DNA of 64,000 bases from Mycolicibacterium chlorophenolicum (GCF_001044235.1 NZ_JYNL01000064.1:331782-395781); one strand, 5' to 3'; shown: positions 49,268 through 57,816, counted from the stretch's first letter. A program made the numbers and translations. Notes: generated from the sequence alone by a model not told the origin.

Positions 49268-50918
49268 GCCGCGACGCGCAGTAGGCCGCGAGAACCTGTG
49301 CCAGCGGCGCGATGTCGGCGAGCGCCCGGTGTCCGTCGTGGGAGTAGAGCTCCAGCAGATAGTTGCAGTCGTCGGCCGGAACGCCGACACCGAGCACGGC
49401 CCGATAGCCCAACTGGACCAGCAGGGCCACCTCGGCGGGATCCGAGCCCTCCAGGTCGACGGCGGCCAGGAACGTCGACCCGTCGGCGACGGCGGCCGCC
49501 GAAGCCGGGTAGTCCTCCATGTCGTAGAGCGGCGGGCCGAACTCGACGAGCACCGTCAGCCCGGCGTCACGCTTGCGGACACTGGCGACGTTGCTGACCA
49601 GCCGCAGTGCGTCGCCGCTCGCAGAACACTCCGAGATCGCCCAGGCGGCCGCGTCGACGGCCTGTGCCACGGCGTTGGCCAGGACCTCCAGTGCCGCGGG
49701 CAGCGTCATGTCCGGTCGTTGCTCGAGGGCGCGCACCACGGCGCCCGCCAACCGGTCGGCGGCGCGCCGGTCATCGGAGCGCCGGTCCAGGTCCTCGATG
49801 CCGGGGGGTGCCTGCGGGATCGGGCCGCCGGCGCTGTACCGCGCGGGACCCTGCCGCTTGGCGTGCAGGAGCGCGGCGTCGGCGGCGGCCAGGAGATCGC
49901 CTCCGGTACGCACCTCCGGGGTCGTCGCCGCGGCGCCCCAGCACACGCTGACCGACTGGTCGACCGCTTCGTGCAGCACGCGCGTCGCGTCGGTGGCGAA
50001 GACCTGGGCCGCGGCCAGCGTGGCGTCGGGCAGCAGCACGCAGAACTCGTCGCCGCCCAGCCGCGCGGCGACGGCGCCGTCGATCGCACCGGCGAGCCGC
50101 CCCAGCACCGCGGCGACGTCGCGCAGCAGCCGGTCGCCCGCGGGGTGGCCGTCGCGGTCGTTGATCCTCTTGAAACCGTCGAGGTCGCAGAGCAGAACCA
50201 CCGGAGACGCTGTCTCCCAGTCTGTTTCGGCGAAACGCTGATCGATGGCGCGCCGGTTGGCGATGCCGGTGAGCGGGTCCTGCAGCGCGTAGCCCCACAC
50301 CGTGCTGAGCAACTCCGACCGGCCGATCGCCACCGCGGTGTGCGCGGCGATGGCCTGCAGCAACTGGGCGTCGCCGGCGTCGAACCGGCGGCCGTCGGTG
50401 CCGGTCACCCAGATCTCGCCCCACATGGTGTCGCCGCACATGACGGGGACCGCGATCTCGCACTCCTTGCCCCACTGCTCGAGCAGAGCCTTGCAGTCGG
50501 GCGGACAGTCCGGGTCGTCGACCGCGTTCGTGTAGGACCGGCCGTGCCGCAACAGGTCGGCGACGAGCGGATCCGACGCCACCGGGTAGTACTCGTCGGT
50601 GGGCCAGCGCGTCTCGTCCGGCGCGAGGTCACCGACGTTGATCAGCGTGCGCAGCGCTTCCCGGTCCTGCTCCCACCGGCTGATCGACAGCGACGACGCC
50701 CGCAGCGCGGTCAGCGCCTGCTCGGCGATCACCTCGAGCACCTCGTCGAAGTAGTCCGCCCGCGCGACGGCTTCGGAGATTCGCAGCAGGGCCTTGAGCA
50801 CCGGGAGGTCGGCGGCGGCCTCGGCGAGCGGCAGCCGCTCCGCCGCGGCCGCACCGCCCTCGATGTCGCCGTCCATGCTCGTCATGCCCCCATCCGCGCC
50901 GACGGCGCGGTCGCTCAT
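49233..50918 (-). CDS. GAF-GGDEF diguanylate cyclase
   Basis: A 561-residue signalling protein. A GAF domain spans about residues 45-200 (ISEAVARADYFDEVLEVIAE, then IAVPVMCGDTMWGEIWVTG). The GGDEF domain spans ~207-370, with DPLTGIANRRA, DLDGFKRINDRDGH and an intact GGDEF at 288-292. I do not see an RxxD inhibitory site five residues before it. A second GAF-like domain spans ~390-550. No EAL domain or membrane segment is visible, so it should synthesise c-di-GMP in the cytoplasm in response to a GAF ligand. ATG at 50918 is used; an ATG at residue 12 is an alternative. Confidence 0.83.
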   Translation of the reverse strand: MSDRAVGADGGMTSMDGDIEGGAAAAERLPLAEAAADLPVLKALLRISEAVARADYFDEVLEVIAEQALTALRASSLSISRWEQDREALRTLINVGDLAPDETRWPTDEYYPVASDPLVADLLRHGRSYTNAVDDPDCPPDCKALLEQWGKECEIAVPVMCGDTMWGEIWVTGTDGRRFDAGDAQLLQAIAAHTAVAIGRSELLSTVWGYALQDPLTGIANRRAIDQRFAETDWETASPVVLLCDLDGFKRINDRDGHPAGDRLLRDVAAVLGRLAGAIDGAVAARLGGDEFCVLLPDATLAAAQVFATDATRVLHEAVDQSVSVCWGAAATTPEVRTGGDLLAAADAALLHAKRQGPARYSAGGPIPQAPPGIEDLDRRSDDRRAADRLAGAVVRALEQRPDMTLPAALEVLANAVAQAVDAAAWAISECSASGDALRLVSNVASVRKRDAGLTVLVEFGPPLYDMEDYPASAAAVADGSTFLAAVDLEGSDPAEVALLVQLGYRAVLGVGVPADDCNYLLELYSHDGHRALADIAPLAQVLAAYCASRLSGSRPSRRRP

Positions 50919-50967
50919 GGTACCGGCACGGCACGGTCGCGCGGCCCGGTATCGCGACATGACCGGG

Positions 50968-50973
50968 TACCCT
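50968..50973 (+). promoter_or_regulatory. -10 box for the CobW-type gene
   Basis: TACCCT at 50968-50973 is eight bases before the GTG at 50982, consistent with leaderless transcription and supporting that start. The same 63-base gap must hold the cyclase promoter on the other strand. Confidence 0.4.
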
Positions 50974-50981
50974 GCCCGACT

Positions 50982-51995
50982 GTGCCCCCGATCCCCGTCA
51001 TCGCGTTGACCGGTTACCTCGGGGCCGGCAAGACGACGTTGCTCAACCATGTGCTGCGCACCCCCGACGCACGAATTGGCGTGGTGATCAACGACTTCGG
51101 TGAGCTCAACGTCGACGCGGGGCTGGTCACCGGGCAGGTGGACGAGCCCGCGTCGATCGCCGGGGGCTGCATCTGCTGCCTGCCCGACGACGGCGGACTC
51201 GACGTGGCGCTGGCCCGCCTGGCCGACCCGAGGCTGCGGCTCGACGCGATCATCGTCGAGGCCAGCGGGCTGGCCGATCCGGTCGCCATCTCACGCATCA
51301 TCCGCTTCAGCGGCGTCGACGGGATCCGTCCGGGCGGGGTGGTGGACGTCCTCGACGCCGCGCGGCACTTCGACACCGTCGACCGGGACGCCAGCCCGCC
51401 GGCGCGCTACGGCGCCGCGACGCTGGTGGTGGTCAACAAACTCGATCAGGTGCACCCCGATGCGCAGGAGGCGACGCTGCGCCGCGTCACCGACCGGGTG
51501 CGCGAGCGCAACCCGCACGCCCACGTCGTCGGTGCCACCGCGGGCCGGATCGATCCCGCGCTGCTCTACGACGTCGCCGCCGACGAGCAGGTAGGGCAGT
51601 TGACGTTCCGGGAACTGCTCAACGCGGTCGAGGACGACGAGCACCACCATGTGCACGCGGACGCGGTCACCGAGCTCAGCGAGGGCTGCGTCGATCCCGG
51701 TGTGCTCATCGATCTGCTCGAGGAGCCGCCGCCGGGCGTGTACCGGATGAAGGGCACGGTGGCCGTGCGCTACCGCGGTTCGGTGCGCCGCTACGTCGTC
51801 AACGTCGTCGGGGCGTCGGTGCACGTCGCGCCCGCACCGGCGAGCGCTGTAACGAATTCGCTGGTGGCCATCGGCATGCACCTCGACGTCGACGCCGTGC
51901 GCGGCGCCCTGCGCACCGCCCTGGCCCCGACCGCCGACGCCGCAGCGGCACAGGGTATTCGACGCCTGCAGCGCTATCGCCGGCTCAGCATCTGA
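50982..51995 (+). CDS. CobW/COG0523-family GTPase (putative metal chaperone)
   Basis: A 337-residue G3E-family GTPase. Walker A is GYLGAGKT (residues 11-18). The metal-binding CxCC motif is GGCICC (Cys63, 65, 66), Walker B lies in IIVEASGLADP, and the guanine motif is NKLD. The C-terminal CobW domain includes YRMKGTVAVRY and follows a His-rich linker (EDDEHHHVHAD). Family members deliver metals such as Zn or Co to client enzymes. GTG at 50982 starts at the first strand. DUF2237 and MOSC genes follow on the same strand but appear to have their own promoters. Confidence 0.85.
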   Translation: MPPIPVIALTGYLGAGKTTLLNHVLRTPDARIGVVINDFGELNVDAGLVTGQVDEPASIAGGCICCLPDDGGLDVALARLADPRLRLDAIIVEASGLADPVAISRIIRFSGVDGIRPGGVVDVLDAARHFDTVDRDASPPARYGAATLVVVNKLDQVHPDAQEATLRRVTDRVRERNPHAHVVGATAGRIDPALLYDVAADEQVGQLTFRELLNAVEDDEHHHVHADAVTELSEGCVDPGVLIDLLEEPPPGVYRMKGTVAVRYRGSVRRYVVNVVGASVHVAPAPASAVTNSLVAIGMHLDVDAVRGALRTALAPTADAAAAQGIRRLQRYRRLSI

Positions 51996-51999
51996 CCCC

Positions 52000-52005
52000 T
52001 ATCCT
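52000..52005 (+). promoter_or_regulatory. -10 box for the DUF2237 gene
   Basis: TATCCT at 52000-52005 is six bases before the ATG at 52012, the geometry expected for a leaderless transcript. Confidence 0.4.
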
Positions 52006-52011
52006 GGGCCG

Positions 52012-52422
52012 ATGCCAGACCCCAGGGAAGAGAACGCAGCCGAACGCAATGTGCTGGGCGAGCCGCTGGACCCCTGCGGCACCGACCCGCTGACCGGCTT
52101 CTACCGCGACGGCTGCTGCAGCACCGGCGACCAGGACCTCGGCCTGCACACCATCTGCGCCGTCGTCACCGCGGAGTTCCTCGCCCACCAGCGCTCCATC
52201 GGCAACGACCTGAGCACGCCGATGCCCGCCTACCGGTTCCCCGGCCTGGTCCCCGGCGACCGCTGGTGCGTGACGGCCCGCAACTGGCTGCGCGCGCACG
52301 AGGACGGGCAGGCCTGCCCGGTGGTGCTGGCGAGCACCCACGAGCGCACGCTCGATCTCGTCCCGCTGGAGGTGCTGGCCGACTACGCCGTCGACGTTCC
52401 CGACGACCCGGCAGGGCTGTGA
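52012..52422 (+). CDS. DUF2237 family protein
   Basis: A 136-residue cytoplasmic protein. NVLGEPLDPCGTDPLTGFYR is the family signature, followed by DGCCSTGDQDLGLHTICAVV, FLAHQRSIGNDLSTPMP and RWCVTARNWLRAHEDG. Conserved Cys and Asp residues suggest a metal or redox site, but the biochemical function is unknown. It lies between a CobW-type metal-chaperone gene and a MOSC gene on the same strand. ATG at 52012 is clear. Confidence 0.85.
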   Translation: MPDPREENAAERNVLGEPLDPCGTDPLTGFYRDGCCSTGDQDLGLHTICAVVTAEFLAHQRSIGNDLSTPMPAYRFPGLVPGDRWCVTARNWLRAHEDGQACPVVLASTHERTLDLVPLEVLADYAVDVPDDPAGL

Positions 52423-52447
52423 GCGGCCCGGCGGGTTAGCGTCGGTC

Positions 52448-53104
52448 ATGGCTTCGGTGTTGACGGTGAACACGGCGACCGCGCCCATCGATCTGGGTGA
52501 GCTGCGCACCGGAATCGACAAGAGGCCCAGCGCGGAACCCCTCGCGGTCAGCGCGCCCGGACCCGCCAAGACCGGCCCGGGCAGCGGCGTCGCCGGGGAT
52601 GCGATCTGCAACCGGCGCTACCACGGCGGCGACGATCAGGCCGTGTACGCCTACGCCCGCGAGGACCTGGACCGCTGGGAGCGGGATCTGGGCCGCGAAC
52701 TCACCAACGGGATGTTCGGGGAGAACCTCACCACCGCGGGCGTCGACGTGACCGGCAGCCTGATCGGCGAGCGGTGGTCCGTCGGCTCGGACGGCCTCGT
52801 GCTCGAGGTGACCAGCCCGCGCACCCCGTGCCGGACGTTCACCACCTGGCTGGGCATCCGTGGCTGGATGAAGACGTTCGCCGCGGCCGGGCTGCCCGGC
52901 GCGTACTTCCGCGTCATCGAGCCCGGCCGGGTCCGCGCCGGCGACGCCATCGACGTGATCTCCCGGCCCGACCACGACGTCACGGTCGGCGTGGTGTTCC
53001 GGGCGCTGATGAGCGAACCGGACCTGCTGCCCGGTCTCCGGGTGGCCGACGCGCTGCCGGCCAAGATCAAGCGCCAGGTGGCCCGGCGCACGACTGTGAG
53101 CTGA
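52448..53104 (+). CDS. MOSC-domain protein (YiiM-like)
   Basis: A 218-residue protein of the MOSC family, which handles sulfur bound to molybdenum cofactor or detoxifies N-hydroxylated bases. Typical segments are NRRYHGGDDQAVYAYAREDL and NGMFGENLTT. The key cysteine is Cys128 in SPRTPCRTF. The C-terminal ~40 residues form the extra helical domain seen in YiiM. TAGCGT (about 52437-52442) is a possible -10 for a near-leaderless transcript. A terminator hairpin follows the stop. Confidence 0.85.
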   Translation: MASVLTVNTATAPIDLGELRTGIDKRPSAEPLAVSAPGPAKTGPGSGVAGDAICNRRYHGGDDQAVYAYAREDLDRWERDLGRELTNGMFGENLTTAGVDVTGSLIGERWSVGSDGLVLEVTSPRTPCRTFTTWLGIRGWMKTFAAAGLPGAYFRVIEPGRVRAGDAIDVISRPDHDVTVGVVFRALMSEPDLLPGLRVADALPAKIKRQVARRTTVS

Positions 53105-53110
53105 GTCCCA

Positions 53111-53140
53111 ATCGCCCGGCAGATCGGGCGATGCGGTTTT
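53111..53140 (+). terminator. Intrinsic terminator after the MOSC gene
   Basis: ATCGCCCG (53111-53118) and CGGGCGAT (53125-53132) are perfect arms with a 6-base loop, followed after GCGG by TTTT at 53137-53140. A second weaker stem (53132-53137/53143-53148) follows directly. Confidence 0.6.
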
Positions 53141-53230
53141 GCACCGCACCACACCCGGGAACGCCCTCGGTGCGCCGACATCGATGTCCTTCTGGCGCAA
53201 CACCCCCGATTCCGAGGAGCTGTTCTTCCT

Positions 53231-54403
53231 GTGGATGATCCGACCTTCGCACCCGCGACCCACCTGGCCACCACCGCGGCATGGGTGGCCGGGGCCGTCG
53301 CTCTGGCCTATGTCCTGGGCCTGGCACTGTCCTGGCTGCTGCAACGGCTGGGCCGGCGCAGCCGCGTGCTGCACGACGTCGCCGACCTGACGCGCCGACC
53401 GCTGCGCGCGACCCTGGTGGTCATCGCGGCGTCGGCCGCCCTGCGGCGCGCCTCGGACGGCCGGGCCGCCTGGCTGGACCACGTGCTGGTGATCGCGTTG
53501 ATCGGCACCGTCACCTGGATGGTGGCCAGCCTGGTTCTGGTGGCCGAACGCCAGGTGATCGACCGCTTCGCCGGCGGCGACACCGGCCTGACCGATGCCG
53601 ACCGGCACCGCCGCAAGATCCGCACCCAGGTCACCACGCTGCGTCGGCTGGCGGTCGCGATCGTCGTCGTGCTGGGCGTGGCGGCCGCCCTGATGACGTT
53701 CCCGTCGTTCTCCGACGTCGGCAAGACGATGTTCGCCTCGGCCGGCGTGTTGACGGTGGTGGCCGGCCTCGCCGCGCAGACCTCGCTCGGGTCGGTATTC
53801 GCCGGCATCCAGATCGCGTTCTCCGACGCGATCCGCGTCGGCGATGTCGTGGTGCTCGAAGAGGAATGGGGCCGGATCGAGGAGATCACCCTCACCTACG
53901 TCGTGGTGCACCTGTGGGACGAACGCCGGCTGGTGCTTCCGTGCACCTACTTCACGACGACGCCGTTCCAGAACTGGACCCGCAACGCGACCGAGCTGCT
54001 CGGAACGGCCGAACTCGACGTCGACTTCACCGTCCCGTTCGACGCGATGCGCGCCGAGCTGGACCGGCTGCTGCGCGCCAACCCGAAGTGGGACGGGCGC
54101 GTCGGGGTCCTGCAGGTGACCGACGCGGTCGAGGGCCTGGTCCGGGTGCGGATGCTGGTCAGCGCACCCGACGCCGGACAGCTGTTCGACCTGCGCTGCG
54201 ACGTCCGCGAGGGCATGGTGGCGTGGCTGCAGCGCACGAATCCCGGCGCCCTGCCTCGTCAGCGGATCGAACACCAGACCGACAGCGACCGGGCCGACAG
54301 CCGAGACACCGTCTACCGCACTGCGCCGCAGGCGGATTCGGGCCTGTTCAGCGGCAGCGCAGACGCCGAGCGGCGCGGGCGGGCGTTCGAGAAGACCGGC
54401 TGA
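53231..54403 (+). CDS. MscS-family mechanosensitive channel
   Basis: A 390-residue membrane protein. Four hydrophobic segments precede the beta domain (AWVAGAVALAYVLGLALSW, VLVIALIGTVTWMVASLVLV, RLAVAIVVVLGVAAALM and the pore helix ASAGVLTVVAGLAAQTSLG). The MscS hallmark follows in FAGIQIAFSDAIRVGDVVVL and EEEWGRIEEITLTYVVVHLW. The C-terminus is hydrophilic and Asp/Arg-rich. GTG at 53231 gives MDDPTFAP. It should open under osmotic downshock. Orthologues with this size are common in mycobacteria. Confidence 0.87.
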   Translation: MDDPTFAPATHLATTAAWVAGAVALAYVLGLALSWLLQRLGRRSRVLHDVADLTRRPLRATLVVIAASAALRRASDGRAAWLDHVLVIALIGTVTWMVASLVLVAERQVIDRFAGGDTGLTDADRHRRKIRTQVTTLRRLAVAIVVVLGVAAALMTFPSFSDVGKTMFASAGVLTVVAGLAAQTSLGSVFAGIQIAFSDAIRVGDVVVLEEEWGRIEEITLTYVVVHLWDERRLVLPCTYFTTTPFQNWTRNATELLGTAELDVDFTVPFDAMRAELDRLLRANPKWDGRVGVLQVTDAVEGLVRVRMLVSAPDAGQLFDLRCDVREGMVAWLQRTNPGALPRQRIEHQTDSDRADSRDTVYRTAPQADSGLFSGSADAERRGRAFEKTG

Positions 54404-54532
54404 CCCGAGCCCGGCTTTCGGCTGGCTTTCGGCTGGCGGTGAGCGCAACCCTGGGCCCCGGCGGGGCGGTGCGGGAATGCTGGGCGCAGCGGACGCCGTT
54501 GTCCGAGAAACCTGCGGCGAAAGTACGACAAC
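54404..54532 (+). ncRNA. Candidate structured leader RNA upstream of LLM monooxygenases (possible SAM-clan riboswitch)
   Basis: The whole gap between the channel gene and the LLM pair is GC-rich and self-complementary. GCAACC at about 54445-54450, a GCCCC/GGGGC hairpin and GGTGC near 54468-54472 reproduce the P3 arrangement shared by SAM-I/SAM-IV riboswitches (GC-a-ACC pairing with GGU-GC). GCCCGGC at 54409-54415 could pair with GCTGGGC at 54479-54485 as a closing stem with one G-U. Other expected parts, including a clear P2, are not convincing. Regulation of sulfur-type monooxygenases by SAM would make sense. The identification is tentative. Confidence 0.3.
54413..54434 (+). repeat. Short tandem repeat
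   Basis: GGCTTTCGGCT occurs twice in direct succession (54413-54423 and 54424-54434), inside the candidate leader RNA. It may change the fold of the leader or be a remnant of slippage. Confidence 0.6.
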
Positions 54533-55630
54533 GTGACAGCACTGCATCTGGCCGTCGGCCTGGTGGGAACCGGCCGGCACCCCGCCTCCTGGCGGGAGCC
54601 CGACGCGTCGCCGGCGGCGCTGACCACCGCCGCCTACTGGGTCGACGTGATCACCGAGGCCGAGCGCGGCGGGATCGGGCTGGTCACCCTCGACGACGCG
54701 CTGACGCTGCCACCGGACGGGGTGCAGGGGCGGGTGGACGCGGTGCTGACCGCCGCACGGGTCGCGCCGCGCACCCAGCGGATCGGGCTGCTGCCCACCG
54801 CGGTGGCCACCCACACCGAACCGTTCCACCTGGCCAAGGCGATCGCAACCCTCGACTACGTCAGCGCCGGGCGGGCCGGGCTGGTGGTACAGGTCGACGC
54901 GAGCCCTGAGGGGTTCCGGCACTTCGGCCGGCGTCGCGCCCCGGAACGGTCCGCTGAGCTGTACGACGAGGCCGCCGACTACGTCGAGGTGCTGCGCCGG
55001 CTCTGGGACAGCTGGGAGGACGACGCCGAGATCAGGGACGCCGCGACGGGACGGTTCGTCGACCGGGACAAGCTGCACTACATCGACTTCGAGGGGCGCT
55101 GGTTCTCCGTCAAGGGGCCGTCCATCACGCCGCGTCCGCCCCAGGGCCAGCCGCTGGTCGCGGCGGAGGATCCGGGTGAGGACGGCGCCGCCCTGGCCGC
55201 GGCCACCGACATCGTGTTCCTGCGCCCGCACACCCCCGAGGAGGCGGCCGCGTCAGTGGCCCGGCACCGCACGGCTCTGACCTTCGTCGACCTCGTGGTG
55301 TTCCTGGACCCCACCGCCGCGGGCGCGTCGGCCCGCACCGCGCGCCTCGATGATCAGCACGGTGCCGAGTTCACCGATCCGGCAGCGGTTTTCACGGGCA
55401 CACCGGGACAGCTGGCCGATCACCTCGAGCAGTGGCACCTCGCAGGCGCGACCGGGTTCCGCTTGCTGCCCGGCACCCTTCCGCACGACCTGACCCAGAT
55501 CACGACCGCACTGATCCCCGAACTGCACCGCCGCGGCCTGGTCGTCAGCCCAACGCCCGGATCTCTGCGGGAGCAGCTGGGTCTGCCCCGGCCCGCGAAC
55601 CGCTACGCGGCAGGGAGTGAGGTCCGATGA
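54533..55630 (+). CDS. LLM-class flavin monooxygenase, first of a pair
   Basis: A 365-residue luciferase-like protein. It begins LHLAVGLVGTGRHPASWREP, and has GIGLVTLDDALTLPPDG, the substrate/flavin strand RIGLLPTAVATHTEPFHLAK and a conserved ATLDYVSAGRAGLVVQVDAS. It resembles the NtaA/SnaA/DszA group but is shorter than the classical ~440-residue members. Such enzymes use reduced FMN and O2 to attack organosulfur, aminocarboxylate or other compounds. GTG at 54533 follows the candidate leader RNA. The stop overlaps the second LLM gene by 4 nt. Confidence 0.8.
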   Translation: MTALHLAVGLVGTGRHPASWREPDASPAALTTAAYWVDVITEAERGGIGLVTLDDALTLPPDGVQGRVDAVLTAARVAPRTQRIGLLPTAVATHTEPFHLAKAIATLDYVSAGRAGLVVQVDASPEGFRHFGRRRAPERSAELYDEAADYVEVLRRLWDSWEDDAEIRDAATGRFVDRDKLHYIDFEGRWFSVKGPSITPRPPQGQPLVAAEDPGEDGAALAAATDIVFLRPHTPEEAAASVARHRTALTFVDLVVFLDPTAAGASARTARLDDQHGAEFTDPAAVFTGTPGQLADHLEQWHLAGATGFRLLPGTLPHDLTQITTALIPELHRRGLVVSPTPGSLREQLGLPRPANRYAAGSEVR

Positions 55631-56985
55631 GCAAGCCGGTCAAGCAGATTCACCTTGCCGCGCACTTCCCCGGCGTCAACAACACCACGGTGTGGAGCGA
55701 CCCGGCCTCGGGCAGCCACATCGAGTTCGCGTCGTTCGTCCACTTCGCCCAGACAGCGGAACGCGGCAAGTTCGACTTCATGTTCCTGGCCGAGGGGCTG
55801 CGCCTGCGCGAGCAGAACGGCGCGATCTACGACCTCGACGTCGTCGGCCGCCCGGACACGTTCACGGTGCTCGCCGCCCTGGCCGCGGTGACCGACCGAC
55901 TCGGCCTGACGGGAACGATCAACTCCACCTTCAACGAACCCTACGAGGTGGCGCGGCAATTCGCGTCGCTGGACCATCTGTCGGCGGGCCGCGCCGCCTG
56001 GAACGTCGTCACCTCCTGGGATGCGTTCACCGGGGAGAACTTCCGCCGCGGCGGCTTTCTGCCCGAGAGTCAGCGCTACACCCGGGCCGAGAGCTTCCTG
56101 GCCGCCGCGCACACGCTGTTCGACTCGTGGCCCGACGGCGCCCTCCTGGCCGACAAGCAGACCGGTCACTTCCTGTCCGATCCGCACACCGGTGAATTCC
56201 AGTACCAGGACGAGCATTTCGACATCAGCGGCCGGTTCGACGTGCCGCGCAGCCCGCAGGGCCGGCCGGTGATCTTCCAGGCCGGCGACTCCGAGCGCGG
56301 CCGGGAGTTCGCGGCCGCGGCGGCCGACGCGATCTTCTCGCGGCACGGCACGCTGGAGGCCGGCCAGGCCTTCTACGCCGACGTGAAGGGGCGGCTGGCC
56401 AGGTACGGGCGCCGACCCGAGCAGCTGCTGATCCTGCCGGCCGCGACGTTCGTGCTCGGCGAGACCGACGCCGAGGCCGCCGAACTCGCGCAGGAGGTCC
56501 GGCTCGCCCAGGTCTCGCCGCAGACGGCCATCAAGTTCCTCGAGCAGCTGTGGAATCGCGATCTGTCCGACCATGATCCGGATGGTCCGCTGCCGACCGT
56601 CGATCCGGTGGTCGGCGAGAACACCATCGCGCGCGGCCGCGCGAGCGTGCGCATGTACAGGGACCCGGTGGCCACGGCCCGCGAGTGGCGCGCCCGCGCC
56701 GAGGCGCAGAACCTCAGCACCCGCGAGCTGATCGTCGAGGTGACGGGGCGGCAGAACTTCATCGGCTCCCCCGCGACCGTCGCCGCCGACATCGACCGGC
56801 TGGTGCAGGCCGACGCGAGCGACGGCTTCATCCTGGTCCCGCACGTCACCCCCGGCGGTCTCGACCCGTTCGTCGACCGGGTGGTGCCGCTGCTGCAGGA
56901 GCGCGGGGTGTTCCGCGCCGACTACACCGGCGCCACGCTGCGTGACCACCTCGGCCTGTCCCGGCCGCCGGTGCCCGCGGAATAG
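55627..56985 (+). CDS. LLM-class FMN monooxygenase (NtaA/SnaA/DszA family)
   Basis: A 452-residue TIM-barrel monooxygenase of the NtaA/SnaA/DszA family. Motifs are HLAAHFPGVNNTTVWSDP, FDFMFLAEGLRLREQNGAIY, INSTFNEPYEVARQFASLDH, RAAWNVVTSWDAFTGENFRR and PVIFQAGDSERGREFAA, all characteristic. The enzyme needs reduced FMN from a separate reductase, which I do not see here. It probably oxidises a sulfone, sulfonate-like or aminocarboxylate compound. ATG at 55627 overlaps the preceding stop (ATGA). Confidence 0.87.
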   Translation: MSKPVKQIHLAAHFPGVNNTTVWSDPASGSHIEFASFVHFAQTAERGKFDFMFLAEGLRLREQNGAIYDLDVVGRPDTFTVLAALAAVTDRLGLTGTINSTFNEPYEVARQFASLDHLSAGRAAWNVVTSWDAFTGENFRRGGFLPESQRYTRAESFLAAAHTLFDSWPDGALLADKQTGHFLSDPHTGEFQYQDEHFDISGRFDVPRSPQGRPVIFQAGDSERGREFAAAAADAIFSRHGTLEAGQAFYADVKGRLARYGRRPEQLLILPAATFVLGETDAEAAELAQEVRLAQVSPQTAIKFLEQLWNRDLSDHDPDGPLPTVDPVVGENTIARGRASVRMYRDPVATAREWRARAEAQNLSTRELIVEVTGRQNFIGSPATVAADIDRLVQADASDGFILVPHVTPGGLDPFVDRVVPLLQERGVFRADYTGATLRDHLGLSRPPVPAE

Positions 56986-57003
56986 CGTTCCCGGCTGCTC
57001 TAC

Positions 57004-57047
57004 GCGCCCGATCGCAGCCATGGCTTCTCACTGGGCGCGATGGCTGC
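57004..57047. terminator. Weak candidate terminator between convergent genes
   Basis: GCAGCCAT (57014-57021) and ATGGCTGC (57040-57047) are perfect 8-bp arms; GCGCCC (57004-57009) and GGGCGC (57033-57038) form an alternative pairing across them. It occupies the 69-base convergent gap between the LLM and SDR genes. Confidence 0.35.
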
Positions 57048-57054
57048 CGGTCGA

Positions 57055-57816
57055 TCACCTGATCGTGTAGCCGCCGTCGATCAGCAGGTCGGCGCCGGTG
57101 ATCATGCCCGCGGCGTCGGAAGCGAGAAACACTGCGGCAGCAGCGATCTCGTTCGGGTAGGCGAACCGGCCGACCGGAATCTGCGTCTTGAGCGCGTCGC
57201 CGCGCGGCCCGTCCCAGGCCTTGTGGCCCAGTTCGGTCAGCACCACGGTCGGGGAGATGCTGTTGACCCGCACGCCGCGGGCGCCCCACTCCATGGCCAG
57301 CACCTTGGTGACCCCGACGACGCCGAACTTCGAGGCGCAGTAGGCGACGTGCTGGTCCAGCGCCACGGTGGCCGCCTGGGACGCCATGTTGATGATGACG
57401 CCGCCGGCCTGGAGCATGTGCCGGCCGACCGTCTGGCACATCAGGAAGGTGCCCTTGAGGTTGACGTCGATCGTGGTGTCCCAGGCGTCGAGAGCGAGCT
57501 CCTCGGCCGGGGCGAGCAGGGCGACGCCAGCGCTGTTGACGAGCACGTCGACGCGGCCGAACGCCGCGACCACCTCCTCGACGGTCGCGGTGACCGACGC
57601 GGGATCGGAGACGTCGCAACGGAATCCGCGGCTGTCGGCGCCGAGAGTCGCCGCGTGACGCTGGGCCGCGTCGGCGTTGAGGTCGACGACGGCGATGCGC
57701 GCGCCCTTGGCGGCGAAGGCCGATGCGATGGCGGCACCGATACCCGATCCGCCTCCGGTGACCAGGGCCGTCTTCCCGGTCAGCGGGAAGTCGAGATCGA
57801 CCACGGGCTCGGTCAT
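57055..57816 (-). CDS. Short-chain dehydrogenase (polyol dehydrogenase-like)
   Basis: A 253-residue classical SDR. The cofactor motif is TGGGSGIGAAI, the acidic residue after strand 2 (VVDLNAD) suggests NAD rather than NADP. NSAGVALL and the active-site YCASK (with NMASQAATVALDQHVAYCAS before it) follow. The C-terminus is GADLLIDGGYTIR. It resembles sorbitol/galactitol/threitol dehydrogenases. It lies 34 bases after a SorC-type regulator gene in a sugar/polyol locus, so it probably oxidises a polyol or reduces a ketose. ATG 57816 follows GGACAAC. Confidence 0.83.
   Translation of the reverse strand: MTEPVVDLDFPLTGKTALVTGGGSGIGAAIASAFAAKGARIAVVDLNADAAQRHAATLGADSRGFRCDVSDPASVTATVEEVVAAFGRVDVLVNSAGVALLAPAEELALDAWDTTIDVNLKGTFLMCQTVGRHMLQAGGVIINMASQAATVALDQHVAYCASKFGVVGVTKVLAMEWGARGVRVNSISPTVVLTELGHKAWDGPRGDALKTQIPVGRFAYPNEIAAAAVFLASDAAGMITGADLLIDGGYTIR

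Noticed and set aside
49329..50981. In-frame upstream extension of the CobW-type GTPase
   Set aside because: The extension is antisense to the GGDEF gene and has biased composition; the GTPase fold begins exactly at the GTG at 50982, which has a well placed -10 box.
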